In this document: positions 7,014-14,569 of the stretch, piece by piece | How the letters are laid out: every line of letters starts with the position of its first letter | Position numbering within the stretch: the first letter of the stretch is position 1 | Assembly (NCBI GenBank): GCA_003649915.1 | Contig: QMTG01000015.1 | Coordinates: 1 to 14,890 of the forward strand | Source: Thermoplasmata archaeon | Lineage (GTDB): Archaea; Thermoplasmatota; Thermoplasmata; B31-G17 | Direction: 5' to 3' | Length of the DNA stretch: 14,890 nucleotides | Translations under genes and position numbers: made by a program | Notes under the pieces: model-generated | The model's database searches: none | Told to the model about the DNA's origin: nothing | Seen by the model: only the letters and a program-made list of their open reading frames with translations

Positions 7014-7850
7014 GTGGTGGATACGGGAGAAGAAGAATATGAGGAATACGCGGAGTGCCCGAATTGTGGTGCAATAATACCGCTGGATGCAAAGGTGTGT
7101 CCAAACTGCGGTGTTGAGTTCGCGGAAGAGTTTGAGGTTATTGAGGAAGAAGTGGGCGAAGAGGCAGCAGAGATTCCTGAGGAGGGCGCTGAGGTTGAGG
7201 AAGAGGTGGGCGAAGAGGGCGTGCCTGAAGAATACGAGGGCGTTATTGAGGAGGGTGCTGAGGCTGAGGAAGCAGCAATTGAGGAGATTTTAGCGGAAGA
7301 GGTCGTAGAGGAAAAGCCCACAAAGTTCTTCTGGATAGGCATAATACTGATGGTTGGCGGGTTTTTCGGTGGTCCCATACTCTCGTACCTTCACGATGCT
7401 CTTAAAATACCAATAGGCAGGTTCAAGGCTTATTACTCTTTTGGCTGGGTGAACTGGACTGTTGCAATAGCGGGACTTGTTGTCTTTCTTGTAGGCGTGG
7501 GTCTTGTGATTGTTGGGCTAAAGAGGATAAAGGACTGGCAGACTAGAATGGGCGCGCCTGTAGAGGTTGGCGAGGAAGGTGTTGAGGAGATTGGCGAAGA
7601 GTTGGCTGAAGAAGCACCAGAAGAAACCGAGGAAATTGGCGAGTATGCGGGGCTCGCAGGCGAGGAAGAACTTGAAGAAACAGAAGTGGAGTACGGGGCT
7701 GAGGAGAGTATAGGCGAGTTATTTGGGGCGGAAGAAACTGAGTATGGAGAGGGTGTAGAAGAGGCGCGGGAAGAAGGGGAAGAAATGGCGGAGTACGAGG
7801 AGGGAACCGAGGGCTACATGGAGGGGTTTGAGGAAAAGAAGGAGGAGTGA
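7014..7850 (+). CDS. Acidic zinc-ribbon membrane protein of unknown function
   Basis: 278 residues. One zinc ribbon sits at the N-terminus (Cys 15, 18, 29, 32, in two CPNCG motifs). A strongly acidic stretch follows (about 36-100), then two hydrophobic segments (about 105-127 and 147-169), then a long Glu-rich tail (about 180-278). The first acidic stretch contains a degenerate 18-residue repeat built on EEEVGEE. Both ends are probably cytoplasmic, with the zinc ribbon and the tail on the same side; topology is inference. I know no function for this architecture. It is divergent from the zinc-ribbon/TPR gene and has the same fold class at its N-terminus, so the two may act together. GTG 7014 and GTG 7017 are both possible starts; AAGGT at 7006-7010 fits the second, the TATA spacing fits either. 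Its stop is five bases from the convergent NAD kinase-like gene. Confidence 0.78.
   Translation: MVDTGEEEYEEYAECPNCGAIIPLDAKVCPNCGVEFAEEFEVIEEEVGEEAAEIPEEGAEVEEEVGEEGVPEEYEGVIEEGAEAEEAAIEEILAEEVVEEKPTKFFWIGIILMVGGFFGGPILSYLHDALKIPIGRFKAYYSFGWVNWTVAIAGLVVFLVGVGLVIVGLKRIKDWQTRMGAPVEVGEEGVEEIGEELAEEAPEETEEIGEYAGLAGEEELEETEVEYGAEESIGELFGAEETEYGEGVEEAREEGEEMAEYEEGTEGYMEGFEEKKEE
7141..7219 (+). repeat. Degenerate 54-bp in-frame repeat in the acidic linker
   Basis: TTGAGGAAGAAGTGGGCGAA at 7141 recurs at 7195 with one change, at an offset of exactly 54 bases (18 codons), and the next few bases also match. The encoded repeats centre on EEEVGEE. It is probably a slippage-grown acidic linker. Confidence 0.55.
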
Positions 7851-7855
7851 GCCCA

Positions 7856-8959
7856 CTATCCCACAGGAATAACAATATGCCTGCCATAGCCTGTTATTAC
7901 TTTCATGTATCCCCTGAATTGATTATCTAATTCTTTATCCCCCGTGTCCACAAACAACATTGGAGTATTTCTAGCCTTGCTTTCGCCAGCCACCACTATA
8001 ACATTTTCCATCCCGACCTTTCTTATAACCCTCGCACTTATCTGCTGGTTCCCCCTGCCAAATATGAAACCCTGAGCACCTATTGGGCTCACAACTATGT
8101 ATGCGCATGGGGTATTGTTTAGAATACTCAATATTTCGCGCTCATTGCAGTCCTTCCAAACTTTGTCCCCAAAGACCACATCAACACCTAGCATTGTTGG
8201 ATTACTCACACCAAGATACTCCTTTATTGCGCGTAGGGTGCCACCAGGACCTAAAATATATGCACACTTTCTTCCAAACTTCTCAACAATATACTCGGCT
8301 ATTCCCGAGTAGTCATCACCGTAAAATACAGATTTTGCATCCTGCACAACATCGCCACACGGTATTTTTGCAACAAAGTACGGGCGTGCAGATAACTCAC
8401 CCCCCCTATACCTTTCCTCGTCCACGTCCATGACCTCGCCATCCCTGCATTCCCTACGCTCCAAATAGCATTCGATGACAGAAGCCAAATCCTCGGGCAT
8501 GCGAAGAAATACTGAGGAAAACATCTTAACCCCTGCAGGAATTCCAATCATGGGTATTCTATCCCCAATTACCGAGCACACATCCCTTGCCGTGCCATCA
8601 CCGCCACAAAACACCACCATATCCACGCCAAAATTCTCAAAAACCCTCACACACTCCCGCGTATCATCTGCTGTTGTTCTCTTGCTCTTTGGCCTGTACA
8701 CAACAGCGTAATCAAAGCCATGGTGTGATAAAACTCTCTCACCCATTGGCGGAGCGGAAGTGTAAAAGAATACTTTATCAGATATTTCAGATGACTTTAG
8801 GGCAGCAAAAGCCCTCTCCGCCCTCTCAGGCGCTACTGGTAGTGCACCGCGCCTTATCGCCTCCTTGTACGCCCAGCCATCCGTGCCCTTCAGGCCAACC
8901 CTTCCACCCATCCCGGCAATCGGATTTAAAACAAAACCAATGCAAAGGCGAGTTACCAT
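7856..8959 (-). CDS. ATP-NAD kinase-like protein (COG3199/AcoX type)
   Basis: 367 residues. The N-terminus has the group signature LNPIAGMGGRVGLKGTDG (11-28). The NAD kinase/diacylglycerol kinase superfamily motif GGDGTARD is at 119-126. Further matches to the superfamily are GIPAGVKMFSS (139-149), GPGGT (237-241) and GRGNQQIS (301-308). It is longer than ordinary NAD kinases, as is normal for this subgroup. The expected reaction is phosphorylation of NAD to NADP in the cytoplasm, but the subgroup is less well studied than classical NadK and the substrate is inferred. The ATG follows the argS stop with no gap (TGA then ATG), and GGAGATG just upstream serves as SD, so the two are probably translationally coupled. 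It is the last gene of a three-gene operon and converges on the acidic zinc-ribbon gene. Confidence 0.85.
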   Translation of the reverse strand: MVTRLCIGFVLNPIAGMGGRVGLKGTDGWAYKEAIRRGALPVAPERAERAFAALKSSEISDKVFFYTSAPPMGERVLSHHGFDYAVVYRPKSKRTTADDTRECVRVFENFGVDMVVFCGGDGTARDVCSVIGDRIPMIGIPAGVKMFSSVFLRMPEDLASVIECYLERRECRDGEVMDVDEERYRGGELSARPYFVAKIPCGDVVQDAKSVFYGDDYSGIAEYIVEKFGRKCAYILGPGGTLRAIKEYLGVSNPTMLGVDVVFGDKVWKDCNEREILSILNNTPCAYIVVSPIGAQGFIFGRGNQQISARVIRKVGMENVIVVAGESKARNTPMLFVDTGDKELDNQFRGYMKVITGYGRHIVIPVG

Positions 8960-10636
8960 TCACATCTCCTCAGGGGCTGTTATACCAAGCACATCAAGGG
9001 CGTTTCTTATCGTTATTCTAAAGGCATCCACAAGCATCAACCTGGTGTTTCTAACCTCACCCTCGGAATGAATTACTGGGCAGTCCCTGTAAAACTGGTT
9101 AAATTCCGTCGCCAAATCCACACAATACTGGGCAACCTTGTGCGGTGCCATGAACTCGGCAGAGTACTCAATAACACTGGGATACTTTGAGAGTAGTTTT
9201 ATCAATCTTATTTCTCTTTCATGCGTAATTACGGGCGCTTTTGCGCTGTCATAACCCCCGCCCTTCCTGAGTATGCTGCACGCCCTGGCATGGGTGTATT
9301 GAACGAATGGAGCACTGCATCCCTCAAAGTTTAATGCGTCCTCCCACCTAAAAACTATCTTCTTCTCTGGCTGTATTCTAACAATATTGAAGCGAACTGC
9401 GCCTACTCCCACAATCCTTGCAATCTCGTCAATCCTGCTCATGTCCATATCTTCCCTTCTTTTCAGCACCTCCTTCCTCGCCCTTTCCACAGCCTCATCA
9501 AGCAGGGCATCAAAATAAACAACCCTGCCCTTCCTCGCCGACATTCTTCCCTCAGGAAGCGTAACAAAAGAGTAAAATAGGACTCGAATATCCGCCTCTA
9601 TCCCGAGTATTTTCTCAATCGCTGTTTTCACAAAGTAAGATTCCAGTTTGTGGTCCTCCCCCAGCACATTGATGATTACATCGCCACGCTCGAGTTTCCA
9701 CAGATGATACGCTATGTCCCGCGTCGCGTATAAGGATGTGCCATCGCTGCGTGTTATGTAGACCTTCTCCTCTATCCCGTAAGGGCTGAGGTCTATGTAC
9801 AGGGCGCCGTTGTCCTTGCCGCAGTAGGGCCTAAGGTTTTCAATAACCTCTCTTGTTTTCTCAAGAAACTGAGACTCATACGCCAAAACATCAACCCTAA
9901 CGTTAATTCTTTCCAGGGTTGGCAATATACGGTTTTCCATCATTTCAAGGCAAGCCCTCCTCACTTTTTCCACGACCTCCTTATCACCCCCCTCCAGCCT
10001 TCTCAGCCAATCGTCCACCCTCGCCCTGTGCTCCTCGCTTTCCTCATAGAGGCGTGATGCACGCATATAAGGGCTGGAATCAGCATCGTAGCCCAGTTCA
10101 TGCATGCCGTAAGCCAGTATCACAGCCTGTTTTCCCAAGTCGTCCACATAATACTGGGTTTCAACATCGTACCCTGCAGCCCTTAGAATCCTAGCCATCG
10201 TGTCACCAATTATGGGATTTCTCGCCCTGCCCACGTGAAGCGCGTCGGTTGGGTTAGCGGATGTGTGCTCAAGCACTATTTTTTTTCCCCTGGGTCTGAG
10301 ATGACCGTACGCTGTGTCAAGATTGAGTATTAGGGGAATTGTGTACTCAGCCATTTTTTTAATGTTCACGAAGAAGTTTACATAAGGACCTTTCTGCTCA
10401 ACCCTATCCACCCAACCTGCCCCATCAATCTTGCTGTTCAGACTTTCAGCAACCCTTTTTGCAACAGAAACAGGATTTTCTCCAACCTTTTTTGCAATAT
10501 TGAATGTAGGAAATGCTACATCTCCCAAATTTTCTGGCGGTTCTTCCAAGCGTATTTCATGTGCGGGTAGCACCTCCCTAAGCAGTCTCCTAACATTTTC
10601 GACAAACATCCCCCAAGGATTGTTATCGCCAATCAT
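8960..10636 (-). CDS. argS: Arginyl-tRNA synthetase
   Basis: 558 residues, a normal length for archaeal ArgRS, a class I enzyme that charges tRNA-Arg with arginine in the cytoplasm. The N-terminal Add1-type domain covers about 1-110. The HIGH-type motif appears as HVGRARN at 134-140 within TSANPT...PIIGD; this HVGR form is common in archaeal ArgRS. The KMSKS-type loop is MSARKG at 365-370. The C-terminal anticodon-binding helical domain (about 436-558) ends in the typical LGITAPEEM. The start ATG overlaps the stop of the CDIN1-like gene by four bases (ATGA), indicating coupling; an internal ATG at codon 10 is a less likely alternative. It is the middle gene of the operon CDIN1-like, argS, NAD kinase-like. 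Confidence 0.97.
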   Translation of the reverse strand: MIGDNNPWGMFVENVRRLLREVLPAHEIRLEEPPENLGDVAFPTFNIAKKVGENPVSVAKRVAESLNSKIDGAGWVDRVEQKGPYVNFFVNIKKMAEYTIPLILNLDTAYGHLRPRGKKIVLEHTSANPTDALHVGRARNPIIGDTMARILRAAGYDVETQYYVDDLGKQAVILAYGMHELGYDADSSPYMRASRLYEESEEHRARVDDWLRRLEGGDKEVVEKVRRACLEMMENRILPTLERINVRVDVLAYESQFLEKTREVIENLRPYCGKDNGALYIDLSPYGIEEKVYITRSDGTSLYATRDIAYHLWKLERGDVIINVLGEDHKLESYFVKTAIEKILGIEADIRVLFYSFVTLPEGRMSARKGRVVYFDALLDEAVERARKEVLKRREDMDMSRIDEIARIVGVGAVRFNIVRIQPEKKIVFRWEDALNFEGCSAPFVQYTHARACSILRKGGGYDSAKAPVITHEREIRLIKLLSKYPSVIEYSAEFMAPHKVAQYCVDLATEFNQFYRDCPVIHSEGEVRNTRLMLVDAFRITIRNALDVLGITAPEEM

Positions 10637-11385
10637 AGGCGCTCACCATCAAAAAATCTTGGGCTAAGAATCCTAACACCCTTTGGCAGTCTTACATCCT
10701 CAACATAGTCAAACCAGTAAACAACAGCGCCACTACCAAAAATATTCACATAAGGTATGAACTGATTTATTGAATGCCTCCTTATTTCATAATAATCCCC
10801 GAAGCACGCCTTTGATTCAATCCAGTTTATCAAATCACCCTCTACCATGATAGGCGTGAGCAGGAGAGCATCGGGAGTTTTGGGATACATGTTTCTGATT
10901 TCGCTCTCCCTACGGTAGGCTATCTTGTGCCTGCTCAGCCACCGATATAGAGCTTTCTCCCCCATTCTTCCCATCTGTGCTTGGGCAAGCATTGCACACG
11001 GGGAATAAACATGATCAGCATTCACAACCTCAGCAAGTTCTTTTCTCAGCCGCTCATCATCGATCCTATCAACGTTGTTTATAAACTCCCAAAACTTCCT
11101 CTTTGACATACGATTTACCGTGAGCACAATCTGGGCTGTAAGCACAGGGGGAAAGTTCACACTTCTTGCTATGGACAGCAAACTCTCCCCCCTCATCCAT
11201 CTCTTTAACAAAACCTTTCCCATGCTCTTTACAACGTAATACCTTTTCTTCGCATCCCTGACAACCTTCTGAGCGTATATGGAAAAAACCGTACGCTCAT
11301 CAATACCCATAGTTTCGCTTATCCTTCTAACATCCTCGACACTCTCAAGCGCACTCACAATCTCCAGATACTTCTCCCTCTTCAT
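10633..11385 (-). CDS. CDIN1/C15orf41-like protein with TPD motif (PD-(D/E)XK nuclease-like)
   Basis: 250 residues. The N-terminal half carries two probable helix-turn-helix segments (about 17-43, VEDVRRISETMGIDERTVFS; and about 67-90, GESLLSIARSVNFPP). The C-terminal half (about 140-250) has the TPD-family signature: KTPDALLLTP at 169-178 and INWIESKACFGD at 186-197. PD 171-172 and E190-x-K192 form a complete PD-(D/E)XK set, so nuclease activity is possible. The family is shared by archaea and animals; the human member CDIN1 is tied to congenital dyserythropoietic anaemia I and partners codanin-1. The archaeal role is not established to my knowledge. It is the first gene of the operon with argS, with which it overlaps by four bases. 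The ATG at 11385 follows AGGA closely, and the TATA box predicts only a short leader. Confidence 0.85.
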   Translation of the reverse strand: MKREKYLEIVSALESVEDVRRISETMGIDERTVFSIYAQKVVRDAKKRYYVVKSMGKVLLKRWMRGESLLSIARSVNFPPVLTAQIVLTVNRMSKRKFWEFINNVDRIDDERLRKELAEVVNADHVYSPCAMLAQAQMGRMGEKALYRWLSRHKIAYRRESEIRNMYPKTPDALLLTPIMVEGDLINWIESKACFGDYYEIRRHSINQFIPYVNIFGSGAVVYWFDYVEDVRLPKGVRILSPRFFDGERL

Positions 11386-11413
11386 TTCCTATCGTTAATA
11401 AATGCATATTCCG

Positions 11414-11425
11414 ATTTAAATTTAT
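11414..11425 (-). promoter_or_regulatory. TATA box of the CDIN1-like/argS/NAD kinase-like operon
   Basis: The minus strand reads AAATTTAAAT, centred about 34 bases before the ATG at 11385, giving a leader of about ten bases. No other promoter is evident before argS or the kinase-like gene, which are coupled by overlap. Confidence 0.6.
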
Positions 11426-11492
11426 TTGTTGGCTGGGCGAAAATGAGCGTCCACAACAAATGAAATGGTAAGCAAAAGTGGAGAGCAAGAGA

Positions 11493-11507
11493 ATAAGTTT
11501 TAAATTT
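11493..11507 (+). promoter_or_regulatory. BRE/TATA box of the M29 aminopeptidase gene
   Basis: ATAAGTTTTAAATTT is a strong match, about 37 bases before the ATG at 11537. GGTGT at 11526-11530 would be a weak SD in the short leader. The 151-base gap 11386-11536 also holds the oppositely directed operon promoter. Confidence 0.65.
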
Positions 11508-11536
11508 GGACGCACAATAAGTACTGGTGTTATTTC

Positions 11537-12646
11537 ATGAAAAGGTTTGCTGAAATTTATGGGTATAGGAAGGGCGTAGCCGTATCTGCACGTGTGGCAA
11601 TAAATGAAGTTCTTGGCACAAAAAAGGATGAAAAAATAATAATAGTGACTAACCCCTCCAAGGACCACCTCACGATTTCCCATGCCCTGTACGATGCTGC
11701 TTTGGATGCAGAAGCAAGACCTGTAATAATCGTTCAGAATACTAAGGGGCAGTTAGATTACGCTGAGGATAGCGTGATAAAGGCAATGGAATCCAGACCC
11801 GATATTATAATTTCGATAAGTGAGGAGAAATTGGGAAAAGACAGGTATAGGCTTGCCAAGCCTATAAGAAACAAGTATGCCCACATATTCGAGTATTTGC
11901 TTTACACAAAGAAAATCAGAGCATTCTGGTGCCCCGGCATAACATTAGAGATGTTTGAAAAAACCATACCAATAAACTATAAAGTACTGCGCCAGAGGGC
12001 GAAAAAACTGAAAAGAATACTGGACAGAGCAGATGAAGTGCATATAACATCCCCCTCTGGAACAGATATAACAATCGGGCTTAAAAAAAGGAAGGCATTC
12101 GTGGACGATGGAGACTTTACAAAGCCCGGCAGAGGTGGTAACCTGCCCTGCGGAGAGGTTTTCATTTCTCCCGCGCTTGGCAAGTCCGAGGGAAAAATAG
12201 TGTATGACGGCAGTATATCATCGGACAGGGGTGAGATAATAATAAGAAATCCAATAACAGTTTATGTGAGAAATGGCTACATATCAAGGATTACCGGCAA
12301 GAATGAGGCAAGATTGTTGAGGGAGACCATAAAGAGGGCTGTTGAAAGAACAAAAGAAATGGTTAGAGAGGGTAAGCTCAGCCCTGACCTGGGCGATGAG
12401 TATATTAAGAACACGGGCAATCTCGGAGAACTGGGCATAGGGCTTAATGAGAAGGCAAAGATTGTGGGCAATATGCTGGAAGATGAAAAAGTGTATGGAA
12501 CATGTCATATAGCAATAGGGGCAAACTACGATAACGATGCTAGATGTTTGATACACCTAGATGGAATTATAATGAAGCCAACAATTGTTGCTACTGTGGG
12601 GAGTACAGAAAAGAAAATAATGGATAATGGAAAAATTGTGGTCTAA
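11537..12646 (+). CDS. M29-family aminopeptidase (leucyl aminopeptidase/AmpS-like)
   Basis: 369 residues, close to the family size of about 400. M29 enzymes are two-metal cytoplasmic exopeptidases that remove N-terminal residues from peptides. All six expected metal or active-site residues of the family can be placed: Glu207 in NLPCGEVF, Glu298 in LGELGIGLN, His324 and Tyr331 in GTCHIAIGANYDND, and His340 and Asp342 in IHLDG. The N-terminal half is the usual alpha/beta domain for substrate and dimer contacts. In the cell it would finish the peptides released by the proteasome or taken up from outside; this role is inference. The gene has its own TATA box and appears monocistronic. Its stop overlaps by two bases with the stop of the convergent 55-residue gene. 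Confidence 0.92.
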   Translation: MKRFAEIYGYRKGVAVSARVAINEVLGTKKDEKIIIVTNPSKDHLTISHALYDAALDAEARPVIIVQNTKGQLDYAEDSVIKAMESRPDIIISISEEKLGKDRYRLAKPIRNKYAHIFEYLLYTKKIRAFWCPGITLEMFEKTIPINYKVLRQRAKKLKRILDRADEVHITSPSGTDITIGLKKRKAFVDDGDFTKPGRGGNLPCGEVFISPALGKSEGKIVYDGSISSDRGEIIIRNPITVYVRNGYISRITGKNEARLLRETIKRAVERTKEMVREGKLSPDLGDEYIKNTGNLGELGIGLNEKAKIVGNMLEDEKVYGTCHIAIGANYDNDARCLIHLDGIIMKPTIVATVGSTEKKIMDNGKIVV

Positions 12647-12810
12647 AGAAACATTTCAAACTCTTCCTGCAGATCTATTATTACCTGCTCAAGCACTTCC
12701 TCAAACGTGCCTGCCCTGTACTCCCTAACACCCCCAAGCTCGCTTTGCACACGTGCAACGAATATATCAGCGTCCTTTAAGAATTCTACAGTGCACAGTA
12801 GTTCTTCCAT
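12643..12810 (-). CDS. Small acidic protein of 55 residues, function unknown
   Basis: The minus-strand frame starts with ATG at 12810 and ends with TAG at 12645-12643. The product begins MEELLCTVEFLKDADIF and ends EEFEMFL. It is acidic, with two likely segments: a short N-terminal part and an amphipathic C-terminal helix from about TFEEVLEQVI to the end. I recognise no family. The case for a real gene is contextual: GAGGTGATG lies six bases before the ATG, TTTATATA lies about 45 bases before it (12851-12862), and otherwise a 308-base gap would be left here between two plus-strand genes. Its stop overlaps the aminopeptidase stop in a convergent layout. Compact acidic helical proteins of this size are often antitoxins or adaptors, but nothing here proves either. 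Confidence 0.7.
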   Translation of the reverse strand: MEELLCTVEFLKDADIFVARVQSELGGVREYRAGTFEEVLEQVIIDLQEEFEMFL

Positions 12811-12850
12811 ATGTTCATCACCTCATTTTTGAAAGCGTAATAAAATGGTG

Positions 12851-12862
12851 TATATAAATGTT
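12851..12862 (-). promoter_or_regulatory. TATA box of the 55-residue gene
   Basis: The minus strand reads AACATTTATATA, centred about 46 bases before the ATG at 12810. The leader of about 20 bases holds a strong SD (GAGGTGATG). Confidence 0.55.
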
Positions 12863-12917
12863 ATCTCTGAATTATCGATATTTCTTGCGTTAAAATTTTG
12901 ACCTTGCCCTGCAAAAA

Positions 12918-12931
12918 CGTAAAGTTTAATA
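12918..12931 (+). promoter_or_regulatory. BRE/TATA box of nadE
   Basis: CGTAAAGTTTAATA is centred about 30 bases before the ATG at 12955. No SD precedes that ATG, so a leaderless transcript is expected. Confidence 0.65.
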
Positions 12932-12954
12932 ATGCATGGATTTAATCCACCATC

Positions 12955-13761
12955 ATGGACAAGAAAGCGTTGGCTCTGCCTTTCAAAGATGAGTGGATAA
13001 CGGTGATTGAGAACTTTATAAGGTCATCAGTAGCCGATGCCAAGGCGAATGGTGTTGTTGTTGGTCTTAGCGGTGGACTAGATTCGGCAGTTGTGGCAAA
13101 ACTGTGTGCACGAGCCCTTGGGAAGAACAAAGTCATGACTGTAATACTTCCCGATGAAATTAATAAAGGTGAAGATGCCTTGAAGGTGGCAAACGAACTT
13201 GGTCTTGAGCCAAAAATTGTGGGAATATCCGATATTATCGGTACGATAAAGGATAAATTTCCGAATATGGAGAGGGTGGTACTCGGTAATGTAAGGGCTA
13301 GGGTAAGAATGGTGGTGCTTTATTACTTTGCCAATGCCAACAACATGCTTGTTGCGGGTACAAGCAATAAGAGCGAGATTGCAGTGGGCTATTTCACAAA
13401 GTACGGTGATGGTGCATCTGATATATTGCCCATAGGAGACCTTTATAAGACCCAGGTTAGAATTCTGGCCGAAAAGATAGGAATTCCTGACTGGGTTATA
13501 AGAAAGAAGCCGAGCGCAGAACTATGGGTCGGGCAGAGCGATGAAGATGAGATAGGCATCACGTACGACGTTTTGGACAAGATACTGTACTGTTTTGAGC
13601 TTGGCATGAGCATTGATGAAGTGGCAAAGATTCTGGGGATTGATAAGAGCATTGTGCGTAAGGTTTACGATATGATGGTCAGAAGCATGCACAAGAGGAG
13701 AAGACCGCACATTGCGAAGGTCATGCTCAGAACATTTGGTATTGACTGGAGAGAATGGTAG
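12955..13761 (+). CDS. nadE: NH3-dependent NAD(+) synthetase
   Basis: 268 residues, the usual size of the ammonia-dependent enzyme without a glutaminase domain. It adenylates and amidates nicotinic acid adenine dinucleotide to NAD in the cytoplasm. The PP-loop motif SGGLDS is at 39-44. Other conserved stretches are GTSNKSE (135-141), GYFTKYGDGASD (145-156), a GDLYKTQV segment (161-168), KPSAELW (185-191) and GQSDEDE (193-199). Because no nitrilase domain is present, ammonia must be free or supplied by a partner. The gene is leaderless by TATA position and lies 73 bases before psmA, which has its own promoter. The window also encodes an NAD kinase-like protein, so two steps from deamido-NAD to NADP may be covered. 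Confidence 0.96.
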   Translation: MDKKALALPFKDEWITVIENFIRSSVADAKANGVVVGLSGGLDSAVVAKLCARALGKNKVMTVILPDEINKGEDALKVANELGLEPKIVGISDIIGTIKDKFPNMERVVLGNVRARVRMVVLYYFANANNMLVAGTSNKSEIAVGYFTKYGDGASDILPIGDLYKTQVRILAEKIGIPDWVIRKKPSAELWVGQSDEDEIGITYDVLDKILYCFELGMSIDEVAKILGIDKSIVRKVYDMMVRSMHKRRRPHIAKVMLRTFGIDWREW

Positions 13762-13782
13762 GCATGTCTTGAAAAGTCAGGG

Positions 13783-13796
13783 GAAAGTATTTATTA
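13783..13796 (+). promoter_or_regulatory. BRE/TATA box of the psmA-SBDS operon
   Basis: GAAAGTATTTATTA is centred about 45 bases before the ATG at 13835. The leader of about 20 bases holds the AAAGGTGATG SD. Confidence 0.6.
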
Positions 13797-13823
13797 CCAT
13801 TTGCTATATGTGGCGAAAGCGGA

Positions 13824-13833
13824 AAAGGTGATG
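13824..13833 (+). promoter_or_regulatory. Shine-Dalgarno site of psmA
   Basis: AAAGGTGATG is a strong anti-SD match. Two adjacent in-frame ATG codons follow at 13835 and 13838; the spacing fits the second better than the first. Confidence 0.6.
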
Positions 13834-13834
13834 A

Positions 13835-14563
13835 ATGATGCAACCTGCACAAATGGCGTATGATAGGGCAATAACCGTTTTTTCGCCTGATGGTAGGTTA
13901 TTTCAGGTAGAATATGCCAGAGAGGCTGTGAAAAGAGGAACAACAACCGTAGGAATAAAGTTCAAGGACGGTGTGGTTCTGGTTGTTGATAAGAGAATAA
14001 CAAGCAGGCTTATTGAGGCCAACAGCATAGAGAAGATATTCCAGATTGATGAGCACATAGGCTGTGCCACATCGGGTCTTGTTGCAGATGCACGGGTTCT
14101 TGTGGAATACGCTAGACTTATTGCTCAAATAAACAAAGTGACTTATGGGGAAAAAATATCGGTCGAAACCCTTGTGAAAAAAATATGCGATTTTAAGCAG
14201 AATTACACACAGTATGGAGGGGTTCGTCCCTTTGGTACGTCAATGCTAATCGCAGGTGTTGACCATAAAGGCTCGCATTTATACGAAACAGACCCTAGTG
14301 GAGCGCTAGTGGGCTATAAAGCGGGAAGCATAGGTGCAGGCAGGGATATTGTGATGAAGTTCTTTGAGGATAACTATAAGGATAATATGAGCCTTGAAGA
14401 GGCAATAGCCTTGGGCTTGAAAGCCCTTAAAAAGGCTAGTGAAGAAGAGGAGATTAAGAAGGAGGCAATTGAGATAGGATATGTGCGGGTGGATGAGGAA
14501 TTTAGAAAGATGCCGCATGATGAGGCAACGAAGTATATTGAGAAGTATTTAGAGGGGCAGTGA
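13835..14563 (+). CDS. psmA: Proteasome subunit alpha (20S)
   Basis: 242 residues, the expected size for the archaeal alpha subunit. Alpha rings cap the 20S core, gate entry and dock the PAN or CDC48 ATPases. The N-terminal proteasome-A signature is complete (AYDRAITVFSPDGRLFQVEY, then AREAVKRG). The pocket lysine used by ATPase C-termini is expected at EKIF, and VRPFGTS is the usual mid-protein motif. The C-terminus (ATKYIEKYLEGQ) is normal. The first or second Met may be used, so length is 241 or 242. SBDS follows after six bases, as in the archaeal proteasome-exosome superoperon, where Rrp4 and Rrp41/42 usually come next; those would lie beyond the right edge. Confidence 0.97.
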   Translation: MMQPAQMAYDRAITVFSPDGRLFQVEYAREAVKRGTTTVGIKFKDGVVLVVDKRITSRLIEANSIEKIFQIDEHIGCATSGLVADARVLVEYARLIAQINKVTYGEKISVETLVKKICDFKQNYTQYGGVRPFGTSMLIAGVDHKGSHLYETDPSGALVGYKAGSIGAGRDIVMKFFEDNYKDNMSLEEAIALGLKALKKASEEEEIKKEAIEIGYVRVDEEFRKMPHDEATKYIEKYLEGQ

Positions 14564-14569
14564 TGCCCT

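Noticed and set aside
8960..10636. HVGR in place of HIGH in ArgRS as a sign of an inactive enzyme
   Set aside because: HVGRARN is a known form in archaeal ArgRS, and all other motifs are intact.
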